Source: Clostridiales bacterium
GTDB taxonomy: Bacteria; Bacillota; Clostridia; Christensenellales; Aristaeellaceae
NCBI GenBank assembly: GCA_004556395.1
Contig: SFHK01000008.1
Coordinates: forward strand, 1 to 56,103
DNA: 56,103 nt
Direction of reading: 5' to 3'
The translations under genes were made by a program, and so were the position numbers. Positions 1 through 8,295 of this stretch are shown here, one piece after another. The notes below the pieces were generated by a model that saw only the letters and a list, made by a program, of their open reading frames with translations, made no database searches and had not been told where the DNA came from. Numbering within the stretch: position 1 is the stretch's first letter; the number at the start of each line of letters is the position of its first letter.

Positions 1-106
1 CAAATGAAAATTTCGAAGGTTTACTGGAGGTAAATCGAGAAATTTTCATGCCGCAGATGGCGGAAAAGACTTCGCCCGACGCGCCGCCGAATTGTGCGGT
101 GATGCC
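1..106. repeat. MITE-like palindromic element, copy A (left part outside window)
   Basis: Copy A matches the right-hand 106 bp of the complete element at 48439-48598 at 102 of 106 positions with no gaps. It ends with the same terminal sequence, TTGTGCGGTGATGCC (92-106). Only four substitutions separate the copies, so they shared a source recently. The centre is an imperfect palindrome around ACTGGAGGT. The element sits 12 bases beyond the transketolase stop codon. Its left terminus lies outside the window. Confidence 0.8.
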
Positions 107-118
107 CTAGGTATTGTC

Positions 119-2104
119 TTACTTGTTCAGGGTCTTGCGGGCCAGACGCGCCACGTTTTCGGGCGTGAAGCCGTACTCCTTGAACAGTACCTTATACGGA
201 GCGCTCGCGCCGAACGCGTCAAGGCCGAGAACCTCGCCCTCGAAGCCAACGTACTTATGCCAGCCGAGCGTCGCAGCGGCTTCCACGGCCACGCGGGCGC
301 GCACGGACTTGGGCAGCACGGACTCCCTGTATTCCTCGCTCTGCTCGTCGAACAGCTCGAAGGACGGCATGGAGACGACGCGCGCGTCAATGCCCTCTTC
401 CTTCAGAAGCGCCTTGGCGTTCACGCAGCACTCAACCTCGCTGCCGGAAGCCAGCAGGATGCAATCCGGGGTAGCCTTCTCGCTGTCGGCGATGATGTAG
501 CCACCCTTGAGCGCGTCGGGGCCGCTCTTCTCGTTGAGCGCGCAGTCCTGACGGGAGAGGATCAGCGCCACGGGGCGCTTCTGGGTCATCGCGGCATACC
601 AGCCGGCGGCGACCTCCTTGCTGTCGCAGGGACGGAACACGACCAGGCCAGGAATGGCGCGCAGACCGGCGAGCTGCTCCACGGGCTGATGGGTGGGGCC
701 GTCCTCGCCCACGCCGATGGAGTCGTGCGTGAGCACGTAGGTGACCGGCAGCTTCATGATCGCCGCCACGCGCATGGCGTTCTTCATAAAATCGGAGAAC
801 ACGAAGAACGTGCCGCAGTACGGGCGCAGGCCGCCGTGCAGCTTCATGCCGGCGCAGATGCAGGCCATCGCGTGCTCGCGAACGCCGAAGTGCAGGTTGC
901 GGCCGGTGCGGTTGTCGGCGGAGAAGTCGCCCTCGCCCTTCATGTAGGTCTTGTTGGAGGGAGCCAGGTCGGCGCTGCCGCCGATGAGGTTCGGGATGCG
1001 CGCGGCCAGACGGTTCACGCACACGCCGGAGGAATTGCGCGTGGCGGCCTTGCCGTCGAACGCCCAGTATTCCTCGTCCTTCAGAAGGTCGACCGGCAAC
1101 TCGTCGCTGTGCCACACGTCCCATTCCTTGCGCAGCTCGGGATACGCCTTCGACCACGCCTCGAACATTTCGTTCCAGGCTTCCTCGGCCTTCGCGCCCT
1201 TTTCGGCGACGGCGGCGGTGGTCTCATACACCTCGGCGGGCACGGCGAAGCTCATGGGCACGTCGTCAATCCAGCCAAGGTTCTTCTTCAGCGCCACGAT
1301 GTTCTCCTCGCCCAGCGGCTCGCCGTGCGCACTCGCCATGCCGGCCTTGGGAGAGCCGTAGCCGATGGTGGTGTGGCAGGCAATCAGGGTGGGCTTGTCG
1401 GAAATCTTCGCGAGCTTGATGGCCGCGTCCACGTTCTCAAACACGTTCGCGTCCGCCACGTCGATCACGTTCCAGCCATAGGCGCGGAAGCGGGCCTGCA
1501 CGTCCTCGCGGAAGGCGATGTCGGTGGAGCCCTCGATGGAGATTTCGTTGTCGTCATACAGCGCGATCAGCTTGTTCAGCTTCAGCGTGCCCGCCAGCGA
1601 GCAGGCCTCGTGGCTCAGGCCTTCCATCATGCAGCCGTCGCCCAGAATGACGTAGGTATTATGGTCGACGATCGGGAAACCCTCGCGGTTGAACTTCGCG
1701 GCCAGATAGCTCTCGGCCATCGCCATGCCGACGGCGTTGGAGATGCCCATGCCCAGCGGGCCGGTGGAGGTTTCCACGCCGCGAGTGTGGCCGTACTCCG
1801 GATGACCGGGAGTCTTGGAGCCGAACTGACGGAACTGCTTCAGATCCTCGATCGTCAGGCCGTAGCCGAACAGATGCAGAAGGGAATACAGCAGCATGGA
1901 GCCGTGGCCGGAGGACAGCACAAAGCGGTCGCGATCCGCCCACTTGTCGTCGGCGGGATTATGCTTCATTTCGCGTCCCCATACGGCATATGCCATCGCC
2001 GCAGCGCCCATGGGCATGCCCGGGTGGCCGCTCTTGGCCTTCTGTACCGCTTCCGCGGACAGGATGCGAATCGCGTTGACAACCATGGTTTCCTTGTTCA
2101 TCAT
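119..2104 (-). CDS. tkt: Transketolase
   Basis: The product is a cytoplasmic thiamine-diphosphate enzyme that moves two-carbon ketol units between sugar phosphates in the non-oxidative pentose phosphate pathway. At 661 aa it is the usual full length. The N-terminal domain has the SGHPGMPMG segment (about residues 25-33), the TPP-binding motif starting GDGCMMEG (about 155) and ending in the Asn of YDDNEISI. The central domain has the DGPTHQP segment that binds cofactor in the partner subunit. The start is supported by GGGAG seven bases upstream. It follows the phosphohexomutase gene by 16 bases and is probably cotranscribed with it. A MITE-like element lies just past its stop. Confidence 0.97.
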   Translation of the reverse strand: MMNKETMVVNAIRILSAEAVQKAKSGHPGMPMGAAAMAYAVWGREMKHNPADDKWADRDRFVLSSGHGSMLLYSLLHLFGYGLTIEDLKQFRQFGSKTPGHPEYGHTRGVETSTGPLGMGISNAVGMAMAESYLAAKFNREGFPIVDHNTYVILGDGCMMEGLSHEACSLAGTLKLNKLIALYDDNEISIEGSTDIAFREDVQARFRAYGWNVIDVADANVFENVDAAIKLAKISDKPTLIACHTTIGYGSPKAGMASAHGEPLGEENIVALKKNLGWIDDVPMSFAVPAEVYETTAAVAEKGAKAEEAWNEMFEAWSKAYPELRKEWDVWHSDELPVDLLKDEEYWAFDGKAATRNSSGVCVNRLAARIPNLIGGSADLAPSNKTYMKGEGDFSADNRTGRNLHFGVREHAMACICAGMKLHGGLRPYCGTFFVFSDFMKNAMRVAAIMKLPVTYVLTHDSIGVGEDGPTHQPVEQLAGLRAIPGLVVFRPCDSKEVAAGWYAAMTQKRPVALILSRQDCALNEKSGPDALKGGYIIADSEKATPDCILLASGSEVECCVNAKALLKEEGIDARVVSMPSFELFDEQSEEYRESVLPKSVRARVAVEAAATLGWHKYVGFEGEVLGLDAFGASAPYKVLFKEYGFTPENVARLARKTLNK

Positions 2105-2120
2105 AGGTCACTCCCGTTTC

Positions 2121-3629
2121 TTATTTGGTCTTCAGTTGATTGATCACGTCTTTCAAAGGCGTCAGATCCAGTTCCTCGTTGTCCTTTTCAAGGACGGCGT
2201 ACAGCTGCGTGAGGATATATTCAAGGCCACCCTCCACGTCGCTCTCGGCGTTCACGGGCATCACCGGATCGTGCACCGACAGGCGCAGCATGAACCACGC
2301 GTTGTCCACGCCGCCGTCCAGCGAAAACAGAATGCGCACGCCCTCGCGGTTGTCCGGCGCAAGCCGCCACTCGGGATTGGTGAGCGTGTTGGACAGAATG
2401 GCCTCGATCACATACCCGGCCGCCCGGCGGTAGTCCTCCTGAATGATCGGCAGGCGCACCTCGACGCTTTCCGCCGGCTCCTGCAGTTCGTCAATCAGGC
2501 TGGACAGCGTAAGCCCGTCGCGCTTGCGCCACATGGCCTCGCAGATGACCTTCGTGGCCAGATACATGCCGTCGTCGATGAAATAGTTTTCCGCCATGGC
2601 CGCGTGACCGCTGGTTTCAATGGCCACGGGCACGTGAATGCCCTCCGCGCTCAGGCGCTTGGCTTCCTCGATCACGTTTTTATAGCCGCGGCGATAGCGG
2701 TAATGCGTGCCGCCCCACTCGGTGATAAAGCGGCTCAGGCCAGAGGACGTAACGGAGTCGGTCACAAACGTGAGATCCTTTTCGTCGTCCAGCAGGATGG
2801 CGGCAATCAGTGCGATCAGGCGGTTGCGGTTGATCGCGCGGCCGGTCTGATCCACAATCGCCACGCGGTCGCCGTCCGCGTCGAACATGACGCCCAGATC
2901 GGCTTCCTCCTCCACGACGGCGCGCGACAGCGCCGCCAGCGCCGCCGGGCTTTCCGGGTTCGGCTCGTGCAGCGCAAACGTTCCATCGGGCGTAAGGTTC
3001 AGGCTGCCCTCGGTATCCGCGCCCAGCGAGGACAGAAGCTCCGCGAAGAAGCCGCCAGCGCCGCCGGATGCGTCCACCACCACGTGCAGTCCCAGAAGCG
3101 GCAGCGCCACATCGTCGCCCATGAATTCAAGAATGTTGTCCTTCAGCCGCTCGCGGTAAGCGCTCATCAGATCGAGCTTTTTCACCAGACGGTGCGGCAC
3201 GGTGGTATTCAGCGCGCCCTCCAGAATCTCCGCAGCGTCCTCGGCGGACACCGGGCCGTCGGGCGTGAAGAACTTAAAGCCGTTCATGCCGCTTTCCCGC
3301 GCGCTGGCGGTGACCATCACCGCGCCGCTGGCGCGAATCTGCTTCAGCATGATCGACATCTGCATGGCCGGCGTCGTCGCCAGACCGCAATCGTACACGT
3401 CCGCGTCTGCGGCGGTCAGGCCGTCGATCAGCGCGTGCTGCAGCCGCGGGCCGGACGGACGCGAATCATGACCCACGGACACGGACAGCCTGTCCGGCGT
3501 GGTGCCAAGCCGCTTCGCCAGCCACAGGGCAAAGGCATAGCCCAGCTTTTCGGTCAGTTCATTGGTAAGGAGAGACTCCGCAGCGCGAATCACGGCGCCG
3601 CTTAAAAGCCGGGTACTGTCGGAAACCAT
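2121..3629 (-). CDS. Phosphohexomutase (phosphoglucomutase/phosphomannomutase family)
   Basis: This 502-aa protein belongs to the alpha-D-phosphohexomutase superfamily, which interconverts hexose 1- and 6-phosphates through a phosphoserine. Visible signatures are SVGHDSRPSG (about residues 47-56), which carries the active serine, and DADGDRVAI, the metal-binding loop, near the middle. The C-terminal domain ends with a run of charged residues. The start at 3629 is chosen because AAAGGGGG lies six to seven bases upstream; a longer frame to 3683 has no good ribosome binding site. Substrate (glucose, mannose or another hexose) cannot be read from sequence. It pairs with tkt in a small carbon-metabolism operon. 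Confidence 0.9.
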   Translation of the reverse strand: MVSDSTRLLSGAVIRAAESLLTNELTEKLGYAFALWLAKRLGTTPDRLSVSVGHDSRPSGPRLQHALIDGLTAADADVYDCGLATTPAMQMSIMLKQIRASGAVMVTASARESGMNGFKFFTPDGPVSAEDAAEILEGALNTTVPHRLVKKLDLMSAYRERLKDNILEFMGDDVALPLLGLHVVVDASGGAGGFFAELLSSLGADTEGSLNLTPDGTFALHEPNPESPAALAALSRAVVEEEADLGVMFDADGDRVAIVDQTGRAINRNRLIALIAAILLDDEKDLTFVTDSVTSSGLSRFITEWGGTHYRYRRGYKNVIEEAKRLSAEGIHVPVAIETSGHAAMAENYFIDDGMYLATKVICEAMWRKRDGLTLSSLIDELQEPAESVEVRLPIIQEDYRRAAGYVIEAILSNTLTNPEWRLAPDNREGVRILFSLDGGVDNAWFMLRLSVHDPVMPVNAESDVEGGLEYILTQLYAVLEKDNEELDLTPLKDVINQLKTK

Positions 3630-3753
3630 AAAAACCCCCTTTGGTCGTGCGAGCCTCCGCCCTCCCCCGGAAAAATCCGGCAAGCCGCGTCGTTTCGCGG
3701 CGGGCAGCGCGAATCGCGGCTTACAGGACTCCGCGGTTCCGCGCCGGGCGGCT

Positions 3754-3772
3754 GTTCCGAAGCGTTCGGAAC
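3754..3772. other. Perfect 8-bp hairpin between DUF2461 gene and phosphohexomutase
   Basis: GTTCCGAA-GCG-TTCGGAAC forms a perfect stem in the 163-base gap between the DUF2461 gene and the mutase. No T-run follows on either strand, so a classic intrinsic terminator is not supported. It could be a processing site, an attenuator or a regulator site. The rest of the gap shows no clear promoter. Confidence 0.4.
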
Positions 3773-3792
3773 GGGATACATTTTTTCCCGCG

Positions 3793-4464
3793 TCAGTCCG
3801 GAATCGGCGTCAGGCGGGTAAAATACCGGTACAGCGGCGTCAGACGGCGATAGCCCTCGGCAATCTCCTCGTCCAACGTCTTGGACATCATGTGCGCGTA
3901 GTCGGAAATCCTCTTTTCCACATAGAACCCGCGCAGCGGATACCATTTTCTGAGCGGCTCCGGAACCGCGTCCGGAGGCTTCATGCGCTTGTACGCCTTG
4001 GGATGAAGCTCGAATTCCTTCTCCACCTCCGCGGCAATTTCCAGAAACTCGGCGGGCGCGTTCTCGAGCGTGGCGCGAAACGCCTTCATCAGCGGCAGGT
4101 TCTCATCGTAGAACCCCATGCCGTAGTTGATTCCATCGTCCGACACGTCCACGTACACGCCCAGCGTCGTGCGCCGCTCCTCGCCGGGACGGCGGAACGC
4201 CAGCCACAGATAATCGCGATACGGCGACTTGTCGTTTGAAAAGCGCACGTCTCGGTTGATGCGCGAAAGCACCTTCGTCGGCCGTGTTTCCAGCTCGGGA
4301 TCGAGCGCGTTTACGGCGTCGCCCAGCGCCGATGCCAGATCGAGACAGGGCGTGCGCACGCTGCTTTGATACCAGTCATGATTCTCCAGAAAGAATTCGC
4401 GGTTGTTGTTGAACCGAATCGCCATGAAGAATTCAAACGTCTGCTCGGTAAAGCCCTGAAACAT
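3793..4464 (-). CDS. DUF2461 (TIGR02453) family protein
   Basis: This 223-aa protein matches the DUF2461 family, whose biochemical role is not established. Typical features are the N-terminal FLxxLxxNNNxEFFxxN-like segment (here FFMAIRFNNNREFFLENHDWY, residues about 11-31), the RINRDVRFSNDKSPYRDY block (about 70-88) and the conserved KxPKGYxxDHP-like region replaced by HPKAYKRMKPPD. The start at 4464 has AAGGAG seven to eight bases upstream. It begins two bases after the stop of the secreted protein gene, so the two are almost certainly cotranscribed. No signal peptide or membrane helix is seen. Confidence 0.85.
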   Translation of the reverse strand: MFQGFTEQTFEFFMAIRFNNNREFFLENHDWYQSSVRTPCLDLASALGDAVNALDPELETRPTKVLSRINRDVRFSNDKSPYRDYLWLAFRRPGEERRTTLGVYVDVSDDGINYGMGFYDENLPLMKAFRATLENAPAEFLEIAAEVEKEFELHPKAYKRMKPPDAVPEPLRKWYPLRGFYVEKRISDYAHMMSKTLDEEIAEGYRRLTPLYRYFTRLTPIPD

Positions 4465-4466
4465 GG

Positions 4467-6014
4467 TTATTTCTCCTTTTGACGGCTCTGCTCGCGCACG
4501 GGCTTGAACTTGCTCGTGTGCTCCAGCTCGTCCGCTTCCGGTCGCCGGCGCAGATGCCGCACGGCCACAATCGCTACCGTGAGAAGCATCGCCACCGCGC
4601 AGATCAGAAGAATTCGTTCCGGAAGGCCGCCGTCGTTGAGAATCGTGAAAAACAGCGTCTGCCCGCCGCTGCCGCCCCTGTCCGCGCGCGCGGCGTGGCG
4701 CGCGCGCACCGGCTCTTCCGCCCAGACGACGTGCTCGCCGTCCCCGGCCTGCCACTTCAGATAGAAGTGATATTCCTCCTGCGTGCCGTCCTCGTCGGAC
4801 AGATACACCCTCATATCGCTTCCGACCGGCAGGAAGGCGAGGGGCTTTACATCGCCCAGCGTCTTTTCGCCGAGCACGATCTCCGTCTCCCGGCCGTTCG
4901 CGCCGGAAATGGTCAGCAGGAACGCGGGCTTCTCTTCGTCCGTTACGACCGCGCGGAGAACCCTCTCCCCTTCCGCGACCGGCTGCACCCGCACGTTAAC
5001 CGTCTCGGTCTGAAAAAACACGTGCTTGCCGCCCGCGTCCCGCATCGACAGCGTGAACGCGTAGGCCGCGTTTTCGGTCAGCGGCGGGGTTTCGATTTCG
5101 ATTTCACAGGAATCGCCCGCCCTCAGCCGACCCGGCAGGCCGTGGAACGAACCGAGCGTCGGCTCCGTCAGCTCCAGAGCTTCGTAGTCCAGCTTCCCGA
5201 CGTTTTCCATCTTCAGCTGGAAGCGCGCCTTTCCGCCCGCCGAAACGGACAGCGTCTCCCCGGGCAGGGTGAAGCGAATTTCGTCGGTCGCGACGGCGAT
5301 CGTTTCCTTTTCCGCGCGCAGCGCGTACTGCCCGCCGGACAGCGCCGACGCGAACGTCGCGACAGGTTCGGTATCCGTATCCGTCTCCACGACCAAGACG
5401 TGCGTGAACGCGCGCGATTCGCCCGGCTTCAGCCGGAAGGGCGCGGACGCAAAGGCCGCCGCGTCGTCGGTTACCACAGCGTTGACCATTTCCACCGAGC
5501 CAACGTTTTCCAGCCGGTAGGTAATCGCCGCCGAATCCCCGGCGCGCACGGCCGGCGTGCTCACGTCGCGGGTAAAGCGCGCCTTCACCGCCGCCGACAC
5601 CGTGCTGATTCGCGCACGCGTCTGCCTGCGGTACGCCGTGCCGTTGACCTTGAAGGTTATGTATACGTCCATGTACCCGTTGGCCATGGTATCCCGGCCG
5701 ACCGAGAGCGTGCGCACAAACTTTGCGGTTTTGCCGGGCGCAATGTCGTCGATCGCTTCGCCCTCGCGCGTTTCCGACGGGGACAGGCGCACGTCCGTCA
5801 TCGCGGCGGCGCCGACGTTCGTCAGCGTCACCGTCAATTCGGCCTTGCCGGGCTCCGCCAGCTCGCTGGGATTGAAGCGAGCCGCAGCCTCCACCGGCCC
5901 TTCCGCGTACGCGCACAGACCCGCATGCAGAATCCATGCGAGCATCAGCATCCAGAGAATTCGTTTCCATGCGCGTCTGTTCGTAATCGCACCCCCGCGG
6001 CTACAAAAATCCAT
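4467..6014 (-). CDS. Secreted, membrane-anchored protein with CARDB/NEW3-like beta domains
   Basis: The 515-aa product has a basic N-terminus (RR, KR), a hydrophobic signal segment (about residues 19-36) ending in AYA, a long extracellular part and one C-terminal transmembrane helix (about 468-488) followed by RHLRRR and a short charged tail. At least three repeats carry the phrase N-V-G in contexts such as TLTNVGAAAM, YRLENVGSVE and LKMENVGKLD, typical of CARDB/NEW3-type beta-sandwich domains of COG1361 proteins. Function is unknown; surface display or envelope assembly is an inference. A TTGACA/TAAAAT promoter ends only five bases before the ATG, so the message would be nearly or fully leaderless. 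No later in-frame start keeps the positively charged signal region. Confidence 0.75.
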   Translation of the reverse strand: MDFCSRGGAITNRRAWKRILWMLMLAWILHAGLCAYAEGPVEAAARFNPSELAEPGKAELTVTLTNVGAAAMTDVRLSPSETREGEAIDDIAPGKTAKFVRTLSVGRDTMANGYMDVYITFKVNGTAYRRQTRARISTVSAAVKARFTRDVSTPAVRAGDSAAITYRLENVGSVEMVNAVVTDDAAAFASAPFRLKPGESRAFTHVLVVETDTDTEPVATFASALSGGQYALRAEKETIAVATDEIRFTLPGETLSVSAGGKARFQLKMENVGKLDYEALELTEPTLGSFHGLPGRLRAGDSCEIEIETPPLTENAAYAFTLSMRDAGGKHVFFQTETVNVRVQPVAEGERVLRAVVTDEEKPAFLLTISGANGRETEIVLGEKTLGDVKPLAFLPVGSDMRVYLSDEDGTQEEYHFYLKWQAGDGEHVVWAEEPVRARHAARADRGGSGGQTLFFTILNDGGLPERILLICAVAMLLTVAIVAVRHLRRRPEADELEHTSKFKPVREQSRQKEK

Positions 6015-6019
6015 CTTCT

Positions 6020-6048
6020 ATTTTATCGGAGATTCCGTGCCCTGTCAA
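6020..6048 (-). promoter_or_regulatory. Sigma-A-type promoter for the 4467-6014 operon
   Basis: On the minus strand TTGACA (6043-6048) is separated by 17 bases from TAAAAT (6020-6025). The expected transcription start (six to seven bases downstream of the -10) falls at or next to the ATG at 6014. This predicts a leaderless mRNA. Confidence 0.75.
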
Positions 6049-6059
6049 GAACAAACGCC

Positions 6060-6074
6060 GAATTGCAACAATTC
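6060..6074. promoter_or_regulatory. Perfect palindrome in a divergent intergenic region
   Basis: GAATTG-CAA-CAATTC is a perfect inverted repeat with a 3-base centre. It lies between the divergent genes at 6014 (minus) and 6142 (plus), just upstream of the minus-strand -35 box. Its position and symmetry fit a repressor or activator site, but no regulator is known. Confidence 0.35.
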
Positions 6075-6141
6075 AGCGGCAGGAAAACCATGCCCGCGCG
6101 CAGAATATTCCTATGAGCAATCCATTTTCGGAGGTTTTTCC

Positions 6142-6858
6142 ATGAAAAGCTGTGTGGTTACCGGCGGCTCGCGCGGCATCGGCGCGGAAACCGTTCGCAC
6201 GCTGACGGCGGACGGCTGGTCGGTGGCCTTCTTCTATTCCGCCAGCGAGGAGCGAGCGCGGGCGCTGGCGCGCGAAACGGGCGCGCATCCCGTGCGCTGC
6301 GACGTGGCCGACCGCGCGCAGGTGTTTTCCGCCTTCGCGGACGCGGAAGCGTGGCTGGGGCGCGTGGACGCGCTGGTCTCCTGCGCCGGAATCGCGCAGC
6401 AGAAGCTGTTCCCCGACGTGACCGCCGACGAATGGCGGCGCATGCTGGACGTGAACCTGTCCGGCGCAGCCTACGCGGCGCAGGCCGCCCTGCCTGGCAT
6501 GGTTTCGCGCAGGCACGGCGCGATCGTGTTCGTCACGTCGATCTGGGGCGAGGTGGGCGCGTCGTGCGAGGCGCACTATTCCGCTGCCAAGGCCGGGCTG
6601 ATCGGCCTTGCGAAGGCGCTCTCCAAGGAAGTCGGGCCGTCCGGCGTGCGCGTGAACGCCGTGTCCCCCGGCGTGATTCAGACGGACATGCTTGCCTGCT
6701 TCGACGATGAAACGCTCTCGTCCCTCGCGGAGGAAACCCCGCTCGGACGGCTGGGCACGCCCCGCGACGTGGCCTCCGCCATCCGCTTTCTGCTTTCAAG
6801 CGACGCGTCCTTCATCACCGGGCAGGTACTCGGCGTGGACGGCGGCTTCGGGCGGTGA
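6142..6858 (+). CDS. Short-chain dehydrogenase/reductase (FabG-like)
   Basis: The 238-aa product is a classical SDR. It has the cofactor loop TGGSRGIG at residues 7-14, a nucleotide-binding CAGIAQ (NAG-type) strand, a catalytic Ser in VTSIWG, and the YxxxK pair in AHYSAAKAG. The C-terminus ends with the FabG-like phrase FITGQVLGVDGGF. The family reduces 3-oxoacyl-ACP or a wide range of other ketones with NAD(P)H. It is encoded alone, away from fatty-acid synthesis genes, so the substrate is open. The start has CGGAGG eight bases upstream; a longer frame upstream lacks such a site. Confidence 0.88.
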   Translation: MKSCVVTGGSRGIGAETVRTLTADGWSVAFFYSASEERARALARETGAHPVRCDVADRAQVFSAFADAEAWLGRVDALVSCAGIAQQKLFPDVTADEWRRMLDVNLSGAAYAAQAALPGMVSRRHGAIVFVTSIWGEVGASCEAHYSAAKAGLIGLAKALSKEVGPSGVRVNAVSPGVIQTDMLACFDDETLSSLAEETPLGRLGTPRDVASAIRFLLSSDASFITGQVLGVDGGFGR

Positions 6859-6926
6859 AAAAACGGCGGTTCTGTTAGAATTTCGCGTCCAAAACCCGCG
6901 GAACGAATGTTTTCCAACGATTGCGG

Positions 6927-6955
6927 TTGACGAACCGAATAAAGAATTATATAAT
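6927..6955 (+). promoter_or_regulatory. Sigma-A-type promoter for secD-secF
   Basis: TTGACG (6927-6932), a 17-base spacer and a perfect TATAAT (6950-6955) lie about 57 bases before the secD ATG. This is one of the best promoter matches in the window. Confidence 0.85.
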
Positions 6956-7011
6956 ATGTAGATGTATGAATGCGGGGCGCATGCGCACCCGATGGGAGGA
7001 ACAGAACGCAC

Positions 7012-8280
7012 ATGAGGAAGAAAAGCTGGATTACTCTGGCCGTCGTCACGGCGCTGATCGTTTTCTTTTCGGTCATCGCCTTCACCGGACTGACCATCAA
7101 CCACACGCAGATGCCCGCTCCGATCGGCGATCTGCTGAGCCTTGGCCTTGACCTGCGAGGCGGTATCTATACCGTCTTTTACGCGGACGACGCCGGATAT
7201 TCGTCCGACGAGTTCCGCAACCTGCTGGAGGGCACCGCGTCGGTGCTGCGCAACCGCCTGACCGAGCAGGGCTTCACCGAGGCCAACGTGTCGCTGCAGG
7301 GCAGCAACTACATCCGCGTGGAGATTCCGGATGTGTCCGACCCCAAGCAGGTGCTTGACATCATCGGCACGCCCGCGCACCTGACGTTCGTCGATCCCGC
7401 CGGAAACGTGGTCGTCGAGGGCAAGGACGTATCGAAGGTCGAGGTCTGGTACAACGACAGCGCCGAGGACGGCGGCGGCTACATGGTCACCTTCGTTCTG
7501 AACGGCGACGCGGCCACCGCGTTCGAGGAAGCCACCGGCCGCTACATCGGCCAGTCAATCTATATCTATCTGGACGACGAGATGATTTCCGCGCCCACGA
7601 TCAAGGAGCGCATCCCGGGCGGCAACGTTTCCATCTCGATGGGCAACGCGTCCAGCGCGACCGAGTCCTATCAGGAAGCCTACCGTCTGCAGACGCTGAT
7701 CATGTCCGGCGCGCTGCCGCTGGACATTGAGGAAAGTGAAACCCGCGCCATCTCCGCCACGCTGGGCGAGGACGCGATCGACCGCGCGATGCTGGCGGGC
7801 GCCATCGGCATTGCCATCATCTTCGTGTTCATGATCGTCATGTACCGCCTGCCGGGTCTGATGGCCGATCTGGCGCTGGCCGTGTACATCCTGATCGTGT
7901 TCTACGTGCTGGCCGAGTTCCAGATTCAGCTGACGCTGCCCGGAATCGCCGGCATCCTGCTGGGCATCGGCATGGCCGTGGACTCGAACGTCGTCATCTT
8001 CGAGCGCTTCCGCGAGGAACTCAAGCGCGGCCTTGGCTACGATTCCGCGTTCCGCAACGGCTTTAAAAACGCGCTGCGCGCCATCATCGATTCCAGCGTA
8101 ACCACGCTGATCGCCGCCTTCGTGCTGATGTACTTCGGCACCGGCCCGATCAAGGGCTTCAGCTACACCCTGACGCTTGGCGTTATCACCTCTCTCATTA
8201 CCGCGGTCTTCGTTACCAGATTCCTGTTCAAGCACGCGCTGCGTCTGGGCTTCGCCAAGCGCTCGCTCTATACCCGATAA
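7012..8280 (+). CDS. secD: Protein translocase subunit SecD
   Basis: SecD works with SecF in the membrane, using the proton gradient to help pull exported proteins through SecYEG. The 422-aa form lacks the long insertion of proteobacterial SecD, as is usual in Firmicutes. It has an N-terminal helix (about residues 8-27), the GLDLRGG motif (about 45-51), a periplasm-side P1 region, then five helices with the GIGMAVDSNVVIFER motif (D4/D5 signature) near residue 320. The start at 7012 has GGGAGG ten bases upstream. SecF follows 15 bases later. Confidence 0.97.
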   Translation: MRKKSWITLAVVTALIVFFSVIAFTGLTINHTQMPAPIGDLLSLGLDLRGGIYTVFYADDAGYSSDEFRNLLEGTASVLRNRLTEQGFTEANVSLQGSNYIRVEIPDVSDPKQVLDIIGTPAHLTFVDPAGNVVVEGKDVSKVEVWYNDSAEDGGGYMVTFVLNGDAATAFEEATGRYIGQSIYIYLDDEMISAPTIKERIPGGNVSISMGNASSATESYQEAYRLQTLIMSGALPLDIEESETRAISATLGEDAIDRAMLAGAIGIAIIFVFMIVMYRLPGLMADLALAVYILIVFYVLAEFQIQLTLPGIAGILLGIGMAVDSNVVIFERFREELKRGLGYDSAFRNGFKNALRAIIDSSVTTLIAAFVLMYFGTGPIKGFSYTLTLGVITSLITAVFVTRFLFKHALRLGFAKRSLYTR

Positions 8281-8295
8281 GGAGGCCGTACGGAA

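Noticed and set aside
92..2143. Long plus-strand open frame opposite transketolase (683 codons)
   Set aside because: It is the antisense of tkt; high GC at codon third positions creates long open frames on the other strand. The translation is Gly/Ala/Val/His/Arg-rich and resembles no protein.
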